Positions 25,365 to 33,980 of a DNA stretch of 64,000 nucleotides are shown here, piece by piece. Position 1 is the first letter of the stretch, and the number at the start of each line of letters is the position of its first letter. The DNA is from Blautia obeum ATCC 29174 (GTDB lineage: Bacteria > Bacillota > Clostridia > Lachnospirales > Lachnospiraceae). Below the pieces are notes generated by a model. The model was not told where the DNA came from. It did not search any database and saw only the letters and a program-made list of their open reading frames with translations. The translations under genes and the position numbers were made by a program. The stretch is taken from NCBI RefSeq assembly GCF_025147765.1, contig NZ_CP102265.1:67501-131500 (forward strand), in the 5' to 3' direction.

Positions 25365-26366
25365 ATGAACTTAAAAGGACGCAATTTTCTTACGCTGAAA
25401 GACTTTACACCAGAAGAGATCACCTACATGATCGATCTCGCTGCTGAATTAAAAGCAAAGAAAAAAGCAGGAGAGCTTCATGAATATTATAAAGGCAAAA
25501 ACATTGCCCTGATCTTTGAGAAAACAAGCACCAGAACACGTTGCGCATTTGAAGTAGCTGCTCATGATCTTGGAATGGGCAGTACATATCTGGATCCGAC
25601 CGGTTCTCAGATCGGCAAGAAAGAAAGTATTGCCGATACCGCAAGAGTTCTTGGAAGAATGTATGAAGGAATCGAATACAGAGGATTTGGACAGGATATT
25701 GTTGAAGAACTGGCCAAATATGCAGGCGTTCCGGTATGGAACGGACTGACAAACGAATATCATCCGACACAGATGCTGGCAGACATGCTGACCATCCGTG
25801 AGCATTTTGGAGATCTCAAGGGCCGCCGTCTGGTATACATGGGAGATGCCCGTTATAACATGGGTAACTCACTGATGATCGCATGCTCCAAGCTTGGAAT
25901 GCATTTTGTAGCATGCACAACAAAGAAATACTTCCCGAATCAGGAACTTGTAGATCTGTGCAGGACTTATGCAGAGGCTTCCGGTGGAAGTGTGACTCTG
26001 ACAGAAGATGTACAGACAGGAACAAAAGATGCAGATGTAATCTATACAGATGTATGGGTATCTATGGGTGAGCCGGATGAAGTATGGGAAGAGCGTATCA
26101 AAGACCTGACACCATACAAAGTAACTGCTGATGTTATGAAAAATGCAGGGGAAAAAGCAATCTTCCTTCACTGTCTGCCAGCATTCCATGATCTCAAGAC
26201 AAAGATTGGCAAGGAAATGGGAGAACGTTTCAACCTGACAGATATGGAAGTGACAGATGAAGTATTTGAATCTGCACAGTCTCATGTATTTGATGAAGCA
26301 GAAAACCGTATGCATACGATCAAAGCAGTTATGGTGGCAACTCTTGGAGAGCCGGAGAACAAATGA
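25365..26366 (+). CDS. argF: Ornithine carbamoyltransferase
   Basis: A 333-residue transcarbamylase making citrulline from ornithine and carbamoyl phosphate. The carbamoyl phosphate loop is EKTSTRTRCAFE (about residue 55), followed by GSQIGKKESIADTARVLGRM, the HPTQMLADMLT motif (about 133) and the ornithine-binding HCLPAFHD (about 270). It could act in arginine synthesis or, as argI/arcB-type, in arginine breakdown; no other arginine genes are near. GAGGAG precedes the ATG. Its TGA overlaps the birA start (ATGA). Confidence 0.95.
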   Translation: MNLKGRNFLTLKDFTPEEITYMIDLAAELKAKKKAGELHEYYKGKNIALIFEKTSTRTRCAFEVAAHDLGMGSTYLDPTGSQIGKKESIADTARVLGRMYEGIEYRGFGQDIVEELAKYAGVPVWNGLTNEYHPTQMLADMLTIREHFGDLKGRRLVYMGDARYNMGNSLMIACSKLGMHFVACTTKKYFPNQELVDLCRTYAEASGGSVTLTEDVQTGTKDADVIYTDVWVSMGEPDEVWEERIKDLTPYKVTADVMKNAGEKAIFLHCLPAFHDLKTKIGKEMGERFNLTDMEVTDEVFESAQSHVFDEAENRMHTIKAVMVATLGEPENK

Positions 26367-27169
26367 TAACTACAATCTATAATGAAGAAACAATTTCAAA
26401 AGAGATAAACACAAAATGGGCGGGCAAAACCGTCCATTTTGCAAAGGAAACAGATTCCACAAATGAGTGGTGCAAGCGCATGTCAAAAGAAAATGCGGAA
26501 CACGGAACACTGGCAGTTGCAGAATTTCAGTCTGCCGGTAAGGGAAGGCTGGGACGTAAATGGATGGCACCGGAGGGAAGTTCAGTGATGATGTCCATTC
26601 TTCTGAAACCGGAATTTGAACCGCAATATGCGTCTATGCTGACACTTGTAATGGGATTGAGCGTAGCGCAGGCAGTGTGCGAGCTTGGTGTGGAAGTTTC
26701 TATCAAATGGCCGAATGATGTGGTCGTTTCCCACAAGAAAATCTGCGGAATACTGACAGAAATGGGAGTGCAGGATGGAAAGATCCGAGAAGTGGTGATC
26801 GGTGTCGGACTGAATGTAAATCTGAAAGAAATTCAGGATGAACTGAAAGACAAAGCGACCTCTCTGTACCTGGAAACGGGAAAAACATACGACAGAAACC
26901 GTCTGATCGGGCTTGTTATGGAGAAATTTGAAATCAATTATGAGAAATTTGTCCAAACCTGCGATCTTTCCATGATGCTGGATGATTATAACATGCTGCT
27001 GGCAAATAAGAGCCAGCCGGTCCGCGTTCTGGATAAGATCAGCCCGTATGAAGGCGTGGCTCTGGAAATCGATAAAGATGGAGCACTTCTGGTGCGTGTG
27101 CAGAGCGGAGAGATTCGTAAAGTGTGCTCCGGAGAAGTGTCTGTAAGAGGATTGTACAGCTATATTTAA
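26363..27169 (+). CDS. birA: Biotin--[acetyl-CoA-carboxylase] ligase
   Basis: A 268-residue biotin protein ligase. The catalytic core shows KETDSTNEWCKRM, the biotinoyl-AMP loop QSAGKGRLGRKWMAP (about 54-68; the usual GRGRxGR reads GKGRLGR) and SIKWPNDVVVSHKKICGILTE. The N-terminal DNA-binding domain of E. coli BirA is absent, so this is the non-repressor form. A C-terminal SH3-like domain (about 218-265) is present. It overlaps argF by four bases, so the two genes are coupled. Confidence 0.93.
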   Translation: MITTIYNEETISKEINTKWAGKTVHFAKETDSTNEWCKRMSKENAEHGTLAVAEFQSAGKGRLGRKWMAPEGSSVMMSILLKPEFEPQYASMLTLVMGLSVAQAVCELGVEVSIKWPNDVVVSHKKICGILTEMGVQDGKIREVVIGVGLNVNLKEIQDELKDKATSLYLETGKTYDRNRLIGLVMEKFEINYEKFVQTCDLSMMLDDYNMLLANKSQPVRVLDKISPYEGVALEIDKDGALLVRVQSGEIRKVCSGEVSVRGLYSYI

Positions 27170-27210
27170 GTTGCTGCGGACAGGAACATATTTAACAAAG
27201 GAGTTTTTAT

Positions 27211-27573
27211 ATGTATCAGGAAAATGTTGTGCTCTGCGGTGCAAGCGCTTATGAGCAGAAATATTATTTTAATCAGGATTTTGATTCTCTTCCGGAATCG
27301 ATCAAACAGGAACTGCATATCATGTGTGTCCTTTATACCGAAGATATCGGCGGAATCCTGACACTGGAGTTTGATGATAATGGCAGTCTGCAGTTCAAAA
27401 CAGAGGCACTGGATTCCGATGCCATGTATGATGATATTGGAAGTGTTCTTAAGATCAAACAGCTGCAGACCGAAAAAAGAGAACTTCTGCAGTCTCTGGA
27501 AATGTATTATAAGGTATTTTTCCTTGGTGAGACCATCGAAGATGATGGCGAAATGATAGGTAAGGAAAGCTGA
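27211..27573 (+). CDS. Conserved hypothetical protein (DUF6145-like)
   Basis: A 120-residue acidic protein with no membrane segment. It begins YQENVVLCGASAYEQKYYFN and looks like the small Lachnospiraceae-specific family DUF6145, which is regularly encoded beside birA and dusB; its function is not known. A good site (AAAGGAG) precedes the ATG. The C-terminal half is helical. It lies three bases before dusB, so it is co-transcribed with it. Confidence 0.75.
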   Translation: MYQENVVLCGASAYEQKYYFNQDFDSLPESIKQELHIMCVLYTEDIGGILTLEFDDNGSLQFKTEALDSDAMYDDIGSVLKIKQLQTEKRELLQSLEMYYKVFFLGETIEDDGEMIGKES

Positions 27574-27576
27574 TCT

Positions 27577-28560
27577 ATGGAAACACTTATGAAAATGAAG
27601 TGGAAAATTGGTTCTGTAGAGATCGAGAATCCTTTTATTCTGGCACCAATGGCTGGAGTTACGGATCTTCCATTCCGTATTCTCTGCAAGGAGCAGGGGG
27701 CAGGTCTGTTGTGCACAGAGATGGTCAGTGCAAAGGCGATTTCTTTTCATAATAAAAATACAATCTCTCTTATGCAGATCGATCCGGTGGAGCATCCGGT
27801 TTCCATGCAGATTTTTGGAAGTGAGCCGGATCTGATGGCAGAAGTTGCAAAAAGTATCGAAGAACAGCCATTTGATATCCTGGATATCAATATGGGCTGC
27901 CCGGTCCCGAAGGTAGTCAACAACGGAGAGGGGTCTGCATTGCTTAAAAATCCGGAACTGATCCGGGAAATTGTGACAAAAGTTTCTCGTGCGGTGAAGA
28001 AACCGGTAACGGCGAAGATTCGTATTGGTTTTGAGGGATATCCGGTAGATCCGGTGGAGATTGCAAAGATCATTGAGGATTCCGGTGCAGCTGCAGTTGC
28101 GGTCCACGGAAGAACAAGACAGCAGTATTATGCAGGCGAAGCGGACTGGGATACGATCCGCAGGATCAAAGAAGCGGTATCTATTCCAGTCATTGGAAAC
28201 GGGGATGTGGATTCTCCAAAGAAAGCAGAAGCACTGGTGCGTGAGACAGGCTGTGATGGGATCATGATTGGTCGCGCAGTGAGAGGAAATCCATGGATCT
28301 TCCGTGAGATGAACCATTATTTTACTACGGGAGAGCTGCTTCCGCGTCCATCTTGGGAAGAAATCAGAGAGATGATTCTTCGTCATGCAAGAATGCAGAT
28401 CGAACTGAAAGGTGAATTTACCGGAATCCGTGAAATGCGTAAGCATATTGCATGGTATACTTCAGGAATGAGACATAGTGCAGGGCTGCGCAGAGATTCT
28501 AATCTGGTCAGCAGCTATGAAGAATTGGAAAAGCTGCTGGATGTTACTGTTCAGAGATAA
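27577..28560 (+). CDS. dusB: tRNA-dihydrouridine synthase (DusB type)
   Basis: A 327-residue flavoenzyme that reduces uridines in tRNA. Motifs: PFILAPMAGVTDLPFR (FMN), LCTEMVSAKAI, INMGCPVPKVV with the catalytic Cys (about residue 108), KIRIGF, VHGRTRQQYYAGEADW and GNGDVDSPKKA. The last third is the helical tRNA-binding domain. It closes the argF-birA-DUF6145-dusB run and is followed by a strong terminator. Confidence 0.94.
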   Translation: METLMKMKWKIGSVEIENPFILAPMAGVTDLPFRILCKEQGAGLLCTEMVSAKAISFHNKNTISLMQIDPVEHPVSMQIFGSEPDLMAEVAKSIEEQPFDILDINMGCPVPKVVNNGEGSALLKNPELIREIVTKVSRAVKKPVTAKIRIGFEGYPVDPVEIAKIIEDSGAAAVAVHGRTRQQYYAGEADWDTIRRIKEAVSIPVIGNGDVDSPKKAEALVRETGCDGIMIGRAVRGNPWIFREMNHYFTTGELLPRPSWEEIREMILRHARMQIELKGEFTGIREMRKHIAWYTSGMRHSAGLRRDSNLVSSYEELEKLLDVTVQR

Positions 28561-28577
28561 AACAAGGAAAATTACAG

Positions 28578-28620
28578 AAGCTGGGAATTCGCGGTTAATC
28601 GCGGAATTCCGGCTTTTTTG
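28578..28620 (+). terminator. Strong terminator after dusB
   Basis: AGCTGGGAATTCGCG pairs with CGCGGAATTCCGGCT around GTTAAT, then six or seven T. It closes the preceding operon; the greA promoter starts five bases later. Confidence 0.94.
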
Positions 28621-28624
28621 GTTC

Positions 28625-28653
28625 TTGACAAGGTATACAGATTTGGGTATAAT
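28625..28653 (+). promoter_or_regulatory. Consensus sigma-A promoter of greA (and lysS)
   Basis: A perfect TTGACA, a spacer of 17 bases and a perfect TATAAT. The leader to the greA ATG is about 130 bases. No T-box is evident in it, although lysS lies downstream. Confidence 0.92.
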
Positions 28654-28787
28654 ACAGAAATTGTGAATATCCTAGAATAAGTCTGCCTGTTTTGAGGTAT
28701 GATGTTTTGAGAAGTTATGTAGACAGCAATTATTCCGGGAATGTATATCCAATAAATATCCGGCTATTTTGAAAGGGTGTAAGGATT

Positions 28788-29270
28788 ATGGAAGAAAAGA
28801 AGAATTTATTAACATATGCAGGTCTTAAAAAACTGGAAGATGAGCTGCATGATTTAAAAGTAGTAAAAAGAAAAGAAGTTGCAGGTAAGATCAAAGAAGC
28901 AAGAGAACAGGGTGACCTTTCTGAGAATGCTGAATATGATGCAGCAAAAGATGAGCAGAGAGACATCGAAGCAAGAATCGAAGAAATCGAAAAAATCCTT
29001 AAAAATGCAGAAGTCGTTGTAGAAGATGAAGTAGATCTTGATAAGATCAACGTTGGATGCAAGGTTAAAGTACATGACTATGAATTCGATGAAGATATGG
29101 AATTAAAGATCGTTGGTTCTACAGAAGCGAACAGCCTGGAAGGTAAGATCTCCAATGAATCTCCAGTAGGAAAAGCTCTGATCGGTGCACATACAGGAGA
29201 TGTTGTTGATGTAGAAATGCCAATGGGAATCATGAAATACAAGGTTCTGGAGATCCAGAGAAACGTTTAA
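28788..29270 (+). CDS. greA: Transcription elongation factor GreA
   Basis: A 160-residue factor that helps RNA polymerase cleave backtracked RNA. The N-terminal coiled coil (residues 1-78) contains the acidic tip EQGDLSENAEYDAAKDEQRD with the conserved D-x2-E. The C-terminal FKBP-like domain (80-160) ends SPVGKALIGAHTGDVVDVEMP. Full normal length. GAAAGGGTG precedes the ATG. lysS follows after 31 bp, the usual greA-lysS arrangement in Firmicutes. Confidence 0.96.
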   Translation: MEEKKNLLTYAGLKKLEDELHDLKVVKRKEVAGKIKEAREQGDLSENAEYDAAKDEQRDIEARIEEIEKILKNAEVVVEDEVDLDKINVGCKVKVHDYEFDEDMELKIVGSTEANSLEGKISNESPVGKALIGAHTGDVVDVEMPMGIMKYKVLEIQRNV

Positions 29271-29301
29271 ATAAGTCAAAAAACAGAAGGAGGCCAACAA
29301 A

Positions 29302-31323
29302 GTGGCAGAGCAGAAGAAGCAGGATACAAACCAGCTGCTGAAGGTTCGTCGTGAGAAGCTTGCAGATTTGCAGGCAAATGGCAAGGACCCGTTTCAGATC
29401 ACAAAATTTGACCAGACACATCACTCACTTGAGGTAAAGAATCTCTATGAAGCGCATGAGGCAGAGATCTTAAAAGACCACAAGACTCCAGATGTAGAAG
29501 GTCTTGATGAAGCACAGGCAAGAGAAGTCCTCAAACAGGACTATGAAGAAAGAAGAAAAATCATGGATGCGAACCCGATCCACGTAGCAATCGCCGGTCG
29601 TATGATGTTCAAACGTGTCATGGGCAAAGCTTCTTTCTGTAATATTCAGGATCTGCAGGGTAATATTCAGGTCTATGTGGCAAGAGATGCAATCGGAGAA
29701 GAATCCTATGCAGATTTCAAAAAATCTGATATCGGTGATATTTTCGGTCTGGAAGGCTTTGCTTTCAGAACAAGAACAGGCGAAATCTCTATCCATGCTG
29801 AAAAAATGACTATGCTGACAAAGAGTTTACAGATCCTTCCGGAGAAATTCCACGGACTGACTGACACAGATACCCGTTATCGTCAGAGATATGTAGACCT
29901 TATCATGAATCAGGACAGCAAGAATGTATTTATCAAACGTTCCCAGATCCTCAAAGAGATCCGTAACTTCCTTGCAGGACGTGACTTCATGGAAGTCGAA
30001 ACTCCAATGCTGGTTTCCAACGCCGGCGGTGCAGCTGCAAGGCCGTTTGAGACACATTACAATGCACTGAACGAAGACGTTAAACTTCGTATCTCTCTGG
30101 AGCTTTATCTGAAGAGACTGATCGTTGGTGGACTTGAAAGAGTTTACGAGATTGGCCGTGTATTCCGTAACGAGGGTGTTGATACACGTCACAACCCGGA
30201 ATTCACTCTGATGGAGCTTTACCAGGCATACACAGATTATGAGGGAATGATGGAACTGACAGAGTCCATGTTCCGTTATCTGGCAGAAAAAGTGTGCGGA
30301 TCCACTAAGATTTCTTATAATGGTGTGGAAATCGACCTTGGTAAGCCGTTCGCCAGAATGACAATGAACGAAGCAATTAAGAAATATGCAGGAATCGACT
30401 TTGATGAAGTAGCAGATGATGAGGCAGCTAAAAAGCTTGCTGACGAGCATCATATTGAATATGAGGCACACCACAAGAAGGGTGATATCATCAACCTGTT
30501 CTTCGAGGAGTACTGTGAGAAAGAACTGATCCAGCCTACATTTATCATGGATCATCCGATCGAAATTTCTCCGCTGACCAAGAAGAAACCTTCTGATCCG
30601 AGCAAGGTAGAGCGTTTCGAGCTCTTCTGTAATACATGGGAAATGTGTAACGCATATTCCGAGCTGAATGACCCGATCGACCAGAGAGAGCGTTTCAAAG
30701 CACAGGATGCTCTTGCTGACGCCGGTGATGAGGAAGCAAACCACACAGATGAAGACTTCCTGAACGCACTGGAGATTGGTATGCCGCCTACAGGTGGTAT
30801 CGGATATGGAATCGACCGTCTGGTTATGCTTCTTACAGACAGCCAGGCAATCAGAGACGTACTGCTGTTCCCGACAATGAAGTCACAGGGTGCTGCTAAG
30901 AACGAAGCAAACAATGCAGCACAGGAAACAAAGCCAGTTGAGAAGATTGATTTTTCCAAAGTAAAAGTTGAGCCATTATTCGAAGAAATGGTTGATTTTG
31001 ATACTTTCAGCAAGTCAGATTTCAGAGCTGTAAAGGTAAAAGCATGTGAAGCAGTTAAGAAATCCAAGAAGCTGTTACAGTTCACTCTGGACGATGGAAC
31101 AGGCACAGATCGTACCATTTTAAGCGGTATTCACGCTTATTATGAGCCAGAAGAATTGGTTGGAAAAACACTGATCGCTATCACAAACCTGCCACCAAGA
31201 GCTATGATGGGAATTGATTCTTGTGGAATGTTACTTAGTGCAATCCATGAGGAAGAGGGCGAAGAAAAACTTCATCTTCTGATGGTTGATGACCATATTC
31301 CAGCAGGTGCGAAGTTATACTAA
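29302..31323 (+). CDS. lysS: Lysyl-tRNA synthetase, class II, with C-terminal tRNA-binding domain
   Basis: 673 residues from a GTG start behind AAGGAGG. The anticodon-binding OB fold (about 60-150) is followed by the class II core: motif 1 near FMEVETPMLV, motif 2 RVFRNEGVDTRHNPEFT and motif 3 GYGIDRLVMLLTDS. Ordinary LysRS ends near residue 500. Here about 120 more residues follow (KVKVEPLFEEMVDFDTFSKS to the end), matching the Trbp111/MetRS C-terminal OB fold that binds tRNA non-specifically. The fusion probably raises tRNA affinity. Confidence 0.94.
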   Translation: MAEQKKQDTNQLLKVRREKLADLQANGKDPFQITKFDQTHHSLEVKNLYEAHEAEILKDHKTPDVEGLDEAQAREVLKQDYEERRKIMDANPIHVAIAGRMMFKRVMGKASFCNIQDLQGNIQVYVARDAIGEESYADFKKSDIGDIFGLEGFAFRTRTGEISIHAEKMTMLTKSLQILPEKFHGLTDTDTRYRQRYVDLIMNQDSKNVFIKRSQILKEIRNFLAGRDFMEVETPMLVSNAGGAAARPFETHYNALNEDVKLRISLELYLKRLIVGGLERVYEIGRVFRNEGVDTRHNPEFTLMELYQAYTDYEGMMELTESMFRYLAEKVCGSTKISYNGVEIDLGKPFARMTMNEAIKKYAGIDFDEVADDEAAKKLADEHHIEYEAHHKKGDIINLFFEEYCEKELIQPTFIMDHPIEISPLTKKKPSDPSKVERFELFCNTWEMCNAYSELNDPIDQRERFKAQDALADAGDEEANHTDEDFLNALEIGMPPTGGIGYGIDRLVMLLTDSQAIRDVLLFPTMKSQGAAKNEANNAAQETKPVEKIDFSKVKVEPLFEEMVDFDTFSKSDFRAVKVKACEAVKKSKKLLQFTLDDGTGTDRTILSGIHAYYEPEELVGKTLIAITNLPPRAMMGIDSCGMLLSAIHEEEGEEKLHLLMVDDHIPAGAKLY

Positions 31324-31369
31324 AAATCAAAAAATGTGTTTGTAAAAGTTGCATACTACAACAAAAGTA

Positions 31370-31391
31370 CAACAAATTTTTGTTGTATAAT
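31370..31391 (+). promoter_or_regulatory. Palindrome overlapping a possible -10 element
   Basis: ACAACAAA / TTTGTTGT is a near-perfect palindrome joined directly to TATAAT (31386-31391). A further ACAACAAAAG copy lies at 31358. It could be an operator controlling transcription into the integrative element. No good -35 box is seen, so the promoter is tentative. Confidence 0.4.
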
Positions 31392-31452
31392 ACGTGATAA
31401 CACTTGATATTACGTTGTTGTGCTTATGAATTGAGCTTTATAAATGTATCGC

Positions 31453-31498
31453 AAGGACATTTTCCTAAGAGAAATTTTAGGGAAGTGTCCTTTTTTTG
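31453..31498 (+). terminator. Terminator between lysS and the integrative-element genes
   Basis: AAGGACA(T)TTTCCTAA pairs with TTAGGGAAGTGTCCTT, followed by seven T. It separates the core operon from the accessory module. Confidence 0.88.
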
Positions 31499-31553
31499 TT
31501 GTAGTCGAAATCCAAATTAAAGTAAAAAATAACAGTTTAAAGGAGAAGAAGCA

Positions 31554-32021
31554 ATGACAAACACAGCGTTAAGAGCAGGGAATAGCAATTCTCGCACAAT
31601 TACTTTCAAAAGCAAGGAACACGAAAAATTTTATATGGAATATCTGAAAAAATGCAGATATCAGGATGTCTACCATCAGGCTCTGGTTTATTGCCTGGGT
31701 ATTGACAGAGATACGAGAAATAATGTGGATAAAATCTATAATTTTAAAACTGGATGTGTAAAAACGGAATGCCTGCAGGAAGGATGGCAGACCAGTGGAA
31801 GTTTACGGATCGTCCGCATGGCATTTAATCTTTACTGCAATGGGACACCAAGTGTCGGAGATTATGAAGCAGAGGAAGATCAGTTAAAAGAGTGCCAGTA
31901 TTATACCGCAGAAGATCTGTTTTGCTGCGGATATGCCCGGTATTTTTGGGAAGCCATTAAAATCCGTTATCCAGAGTATTGTTTTTACAAAGACTGGGAG
32001 GATATGTATGCTGAAAATTAG
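31554..32021 (+). CDS. DUF6075 family protein of integrative elements
   Basis: A 155-residue soluble protein (FKSKEHEKFYMEYLKK, YHQALVYCLGID, LQEGWQTSGSLRIVRMAFNLY, CGYARYFWEAIKIRYPEY) matching DUF6075, a family found in Tn1549-like integrative and conjugative elements. Its function is unknown. AAAGGAGAAG precedes the ATG. Its last 14 bases overlap the next small gene, so the two are translationally coupled at the head of a parA-parB-repA module. Confidence 0.85.
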   Translation: MTNTALRAGNSNSRTITFKSKEHEKFYMEYLKKCRYQDVYHQALVYCLGIDRDTRNNVDKIYNFKTGCVKTECLQEGWQTSGSLRIVRMAFNLYCNGTPSVGDYEAEEDQLKECQYYTAEDLFCCGYARYFWEAIKIRYPEYCFYKDWEDMYAEN

Positions 32022-32172
32022 ATTACAGGGTACTTTAAAGGATATTCAATGGTTCCGTCGTATTTTGGAAAAGCATAAAGAATTGGATGTTCTGGAAGTA
32101 TCGGATGCTTATGCAAATAAAGGAACAAGCAAATATTTTCGTGTTTATGTTGAAGTAGAAGAAAAAGAGTAA
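32008..32172 (+). CDS. DUF3970 family small protein
   Basis: A 54-residue basic protein (LKIRLQGTLKDIQWFRRIL, SDAYANKGTSKYFRVYVEV). It resembles DUF3970/YvzF-type proteins found beside DUF6075 in the same elements. The ATG at 32008 is preferred because GGGAGGATAT precedes it within the end of the previous gene. Role unknown. Confidence 0.78.
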   Translation: MLKIRLQGTLKDIQWFRRILEKHKELDVLEVSDAYANKGTSKYFRVYVEVEEKE

Positions 32173-32189
32173 ATCGGAGGAAAGTATAT

Positions 32190-32966
32190 ATGTGTAAGGT
32201 AATTGCTATTGCAAATCAGAAAGGCGGAGTAGCCAAAACAACGACAACAATCAATCTGGGAGCTGGACTGGTGAAGTCAGGGAAAAGAGTAGTCCTGGTA
32301 GATGCTGATCCACAGGGGCATTTGACAATGGGATTGGGATTTCCCAAAAATCTCAAGGTAACATTAAAGAGTATGATAGAAAATATTATCATGGGACTGG
32401 AATTTGATCCGAAAGAAGCAATTCTGCACCATGAAGAGGGTGTTGACCTGATTCCGTCCAATAAATTGCTTGCCGGAATGGATATGTCTTTATTTACAGT
32501 AGAGGACAGAGAAAAGGTATTGAAAGAGTATCTGGAACTGCTGAAGGATGAGTATGATTATATTCTGATTGACTGTATGCCATCACTGGGAATGCTGACG
32601 ATCAATGCTTTAAGTGCAGCGGACAGTGTTCTGATTCCGGTGCAGCCACAATATTATGCGGCAGATGGACTCATGGAATTATTGAAGATGGTAAAGGGAA
32701 TCCATCAGAGATTCAATCCGGATTTACAGATAGAAGGCATTTTATTCACAATGGATAATTGCCGTTACAATAATGCGAAGAGAAACAAACAGGCGATTAA
32801 AACTACATATGGAAATGACATTAAGATTTTTGAGCAGACGATTCCGAGAACAGAAAGCCTTGCAGAAACAGCATCGGAGGGTGTAAGTATCTTTGCTTAT
32901 GATGGAAAAAGCAAAGGGGCAGACAGTTATCTGGAACTGGTTCAGGAGGTGTTGAAACATGCGTAG
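32190..32966 (+). CDS. parA: ParA (Soj-like) partition ATPase
   Basis: A 258-residue Walker-type ATPase. The deviant Walker A motif is NQKGGVAKTTTTINLG (residues about 8-23), Walker B-like DADPQGHLTMG and DYILIDCMPSLGMLT follow, and the family C-terminal PRTESLAETASEG is present. It drives DNA partition with ParB. AATCGGAGG precedes the ATG; its end overlaps the parB start by eight bases. On an integrative element it probably stabilises the excised circle. Confidence 0.94.
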   Translation: MCKVIAIANQKGGVAKTTTTINLGAGLVKSGKRVVLVDADPQGHLTMGLGFPKNLKVTLKSMIENIIMGLEFDPKEAILHHEEGVDLIPSNKLLAGMDMSLFTVEDREKVLKEYLELLKDEYDYILIDCMPSLGMLTINALSAADSVLIPVQPQYYAADGLMELLKMVKGIHQRFNPDLQIEGILFTMDNCRYNNAKRNKQAIKTTYGNDIKIFEQTIPRTESLAETASEGVSIFAYDGKSKGADSYLELVQEVLKHA

Positions 32967-33315
32967 ACCGAAAAAAGATATTCAGCTCACCTCTTATGAT
33001 GAATTACTGGGATTAGAGGAAACACCGGAAAAGAGTATGAACCAGGTTGTGGAAATAGATCTGGCAAAGCTCTATCCCTTTAAAAATCATCCGTTTCATG
33101 TAAATGATGATGAAAAAATGGCGGAAACCGTAGAGAGTATTAAAACTTATGGTGTTTTGACTCCTGCACTGGTAAGACCTCGATCCGAGGGTGGATACGA
33201 GATGATTTCCGGTCACAGAAGAAAAAGAGGCTGTGAACTGTGCGGAAAGACGACCATGCCGGTTCTTGTCCGAAATTATACGGATGATGAAGCAGTCATT
33301 ATTATGGTTGATTCC
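32959..33315 (+). CDS. parB: ParB-like partition protein, exon 1 (split by a group II intron)
   Basis: The first 119 codons of a ParB/Spo0J-type protein: the lead-in KDIQLTSYDELLGLEETPEK, the nuclease-like fold NQVVEIDLAKLYPFKNHPF, and box II MISGHRRKRGCELCGK, then DDEAVIIMVDS. The coding frame reaches GAT-TCC and is then cut by the intron at 33316; without splicing it would end at TAA a few codons later. Joining to 35922 restores VDS-NIQREELPPSEK, the typical family sequence. The spliced product has 308 residues. Confidence 0.93.
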
Positions 33316-33980
33316 GTGCGCCCGTAAGGCGGTTGGGGTGGACACCCAATTGTCGTGGGTCATTGTGATTTTACTATGAGAAAGTAATAAGAAAAATTAT
33401 CAAGTGCAAAAAACACAATCTTATCGTCAACAACTAACCTCGAGTGGAAACATGAAGGGGACAACAGCACGTTTGTAAAGGCACAAGTCAGCGAATCTTC
33501 CAAGCTGCGACTGAGTGTCGAGGCGAAAGGTACTATATAAGGATGAAGGCTAAACTGCTTGAAGGAAAGTCAGAGGCTGGAGCTAACCATCTCCACACCG
33601 AATGGAAGATGTTACGGTGGTACGTTGGCGGATTAGTATTTTGCTGTCTGCAATCCGCGGGATAATCAACGTAAGCCAGCCATAAGTAATGGAAAATGAC
33701 GAAAACTCCCATACCGATAATAGTACAACTTATCACAATGAAGCTAAACGGGGATTACCTAAACTGAAATGCCCAAGTGGCTATGAGTAATGCCGAAAGG
33801 TGAAAAATCTCAAGTGTAAAAAGCAAGAGAGATGACTCTGAATATTCAGCATGGTAACGGAGCCGTCGTAGTAGTTCGAGGACCTTGGATTGACAAGGAT
33901 AGCCGTAAAATCGGAAGCGAATAATAACGCCCACATGGCGAAGGACGGCAGTTTATCATTCAATACTAAAACGAGGAAGG

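Noticed and set aside
27166..28446. A 426-codon frame antisense to the DUF6145-dusB genes
   Set aside because: It is the shadow of real genes with strong motifs on the other strand; its product is rich in Cys, His and Phe with no domain.
28625..29301. T-box or riboswitch in the greA-lysS leader
   Set aside because: No T-box consensus or specifier hairpin was found, only a plain promoter and leader.
29827..30744. A 305-codon frame antisense to lysS
   Set aside because: It lies opposite the class II synthetase core and has no ribosome site or domain.
33316..33980. Possible small genes in the 650 bases before the maturase
   Set aside because: This is structured RNA of group II intron domains I-III; no frame there has coding features.
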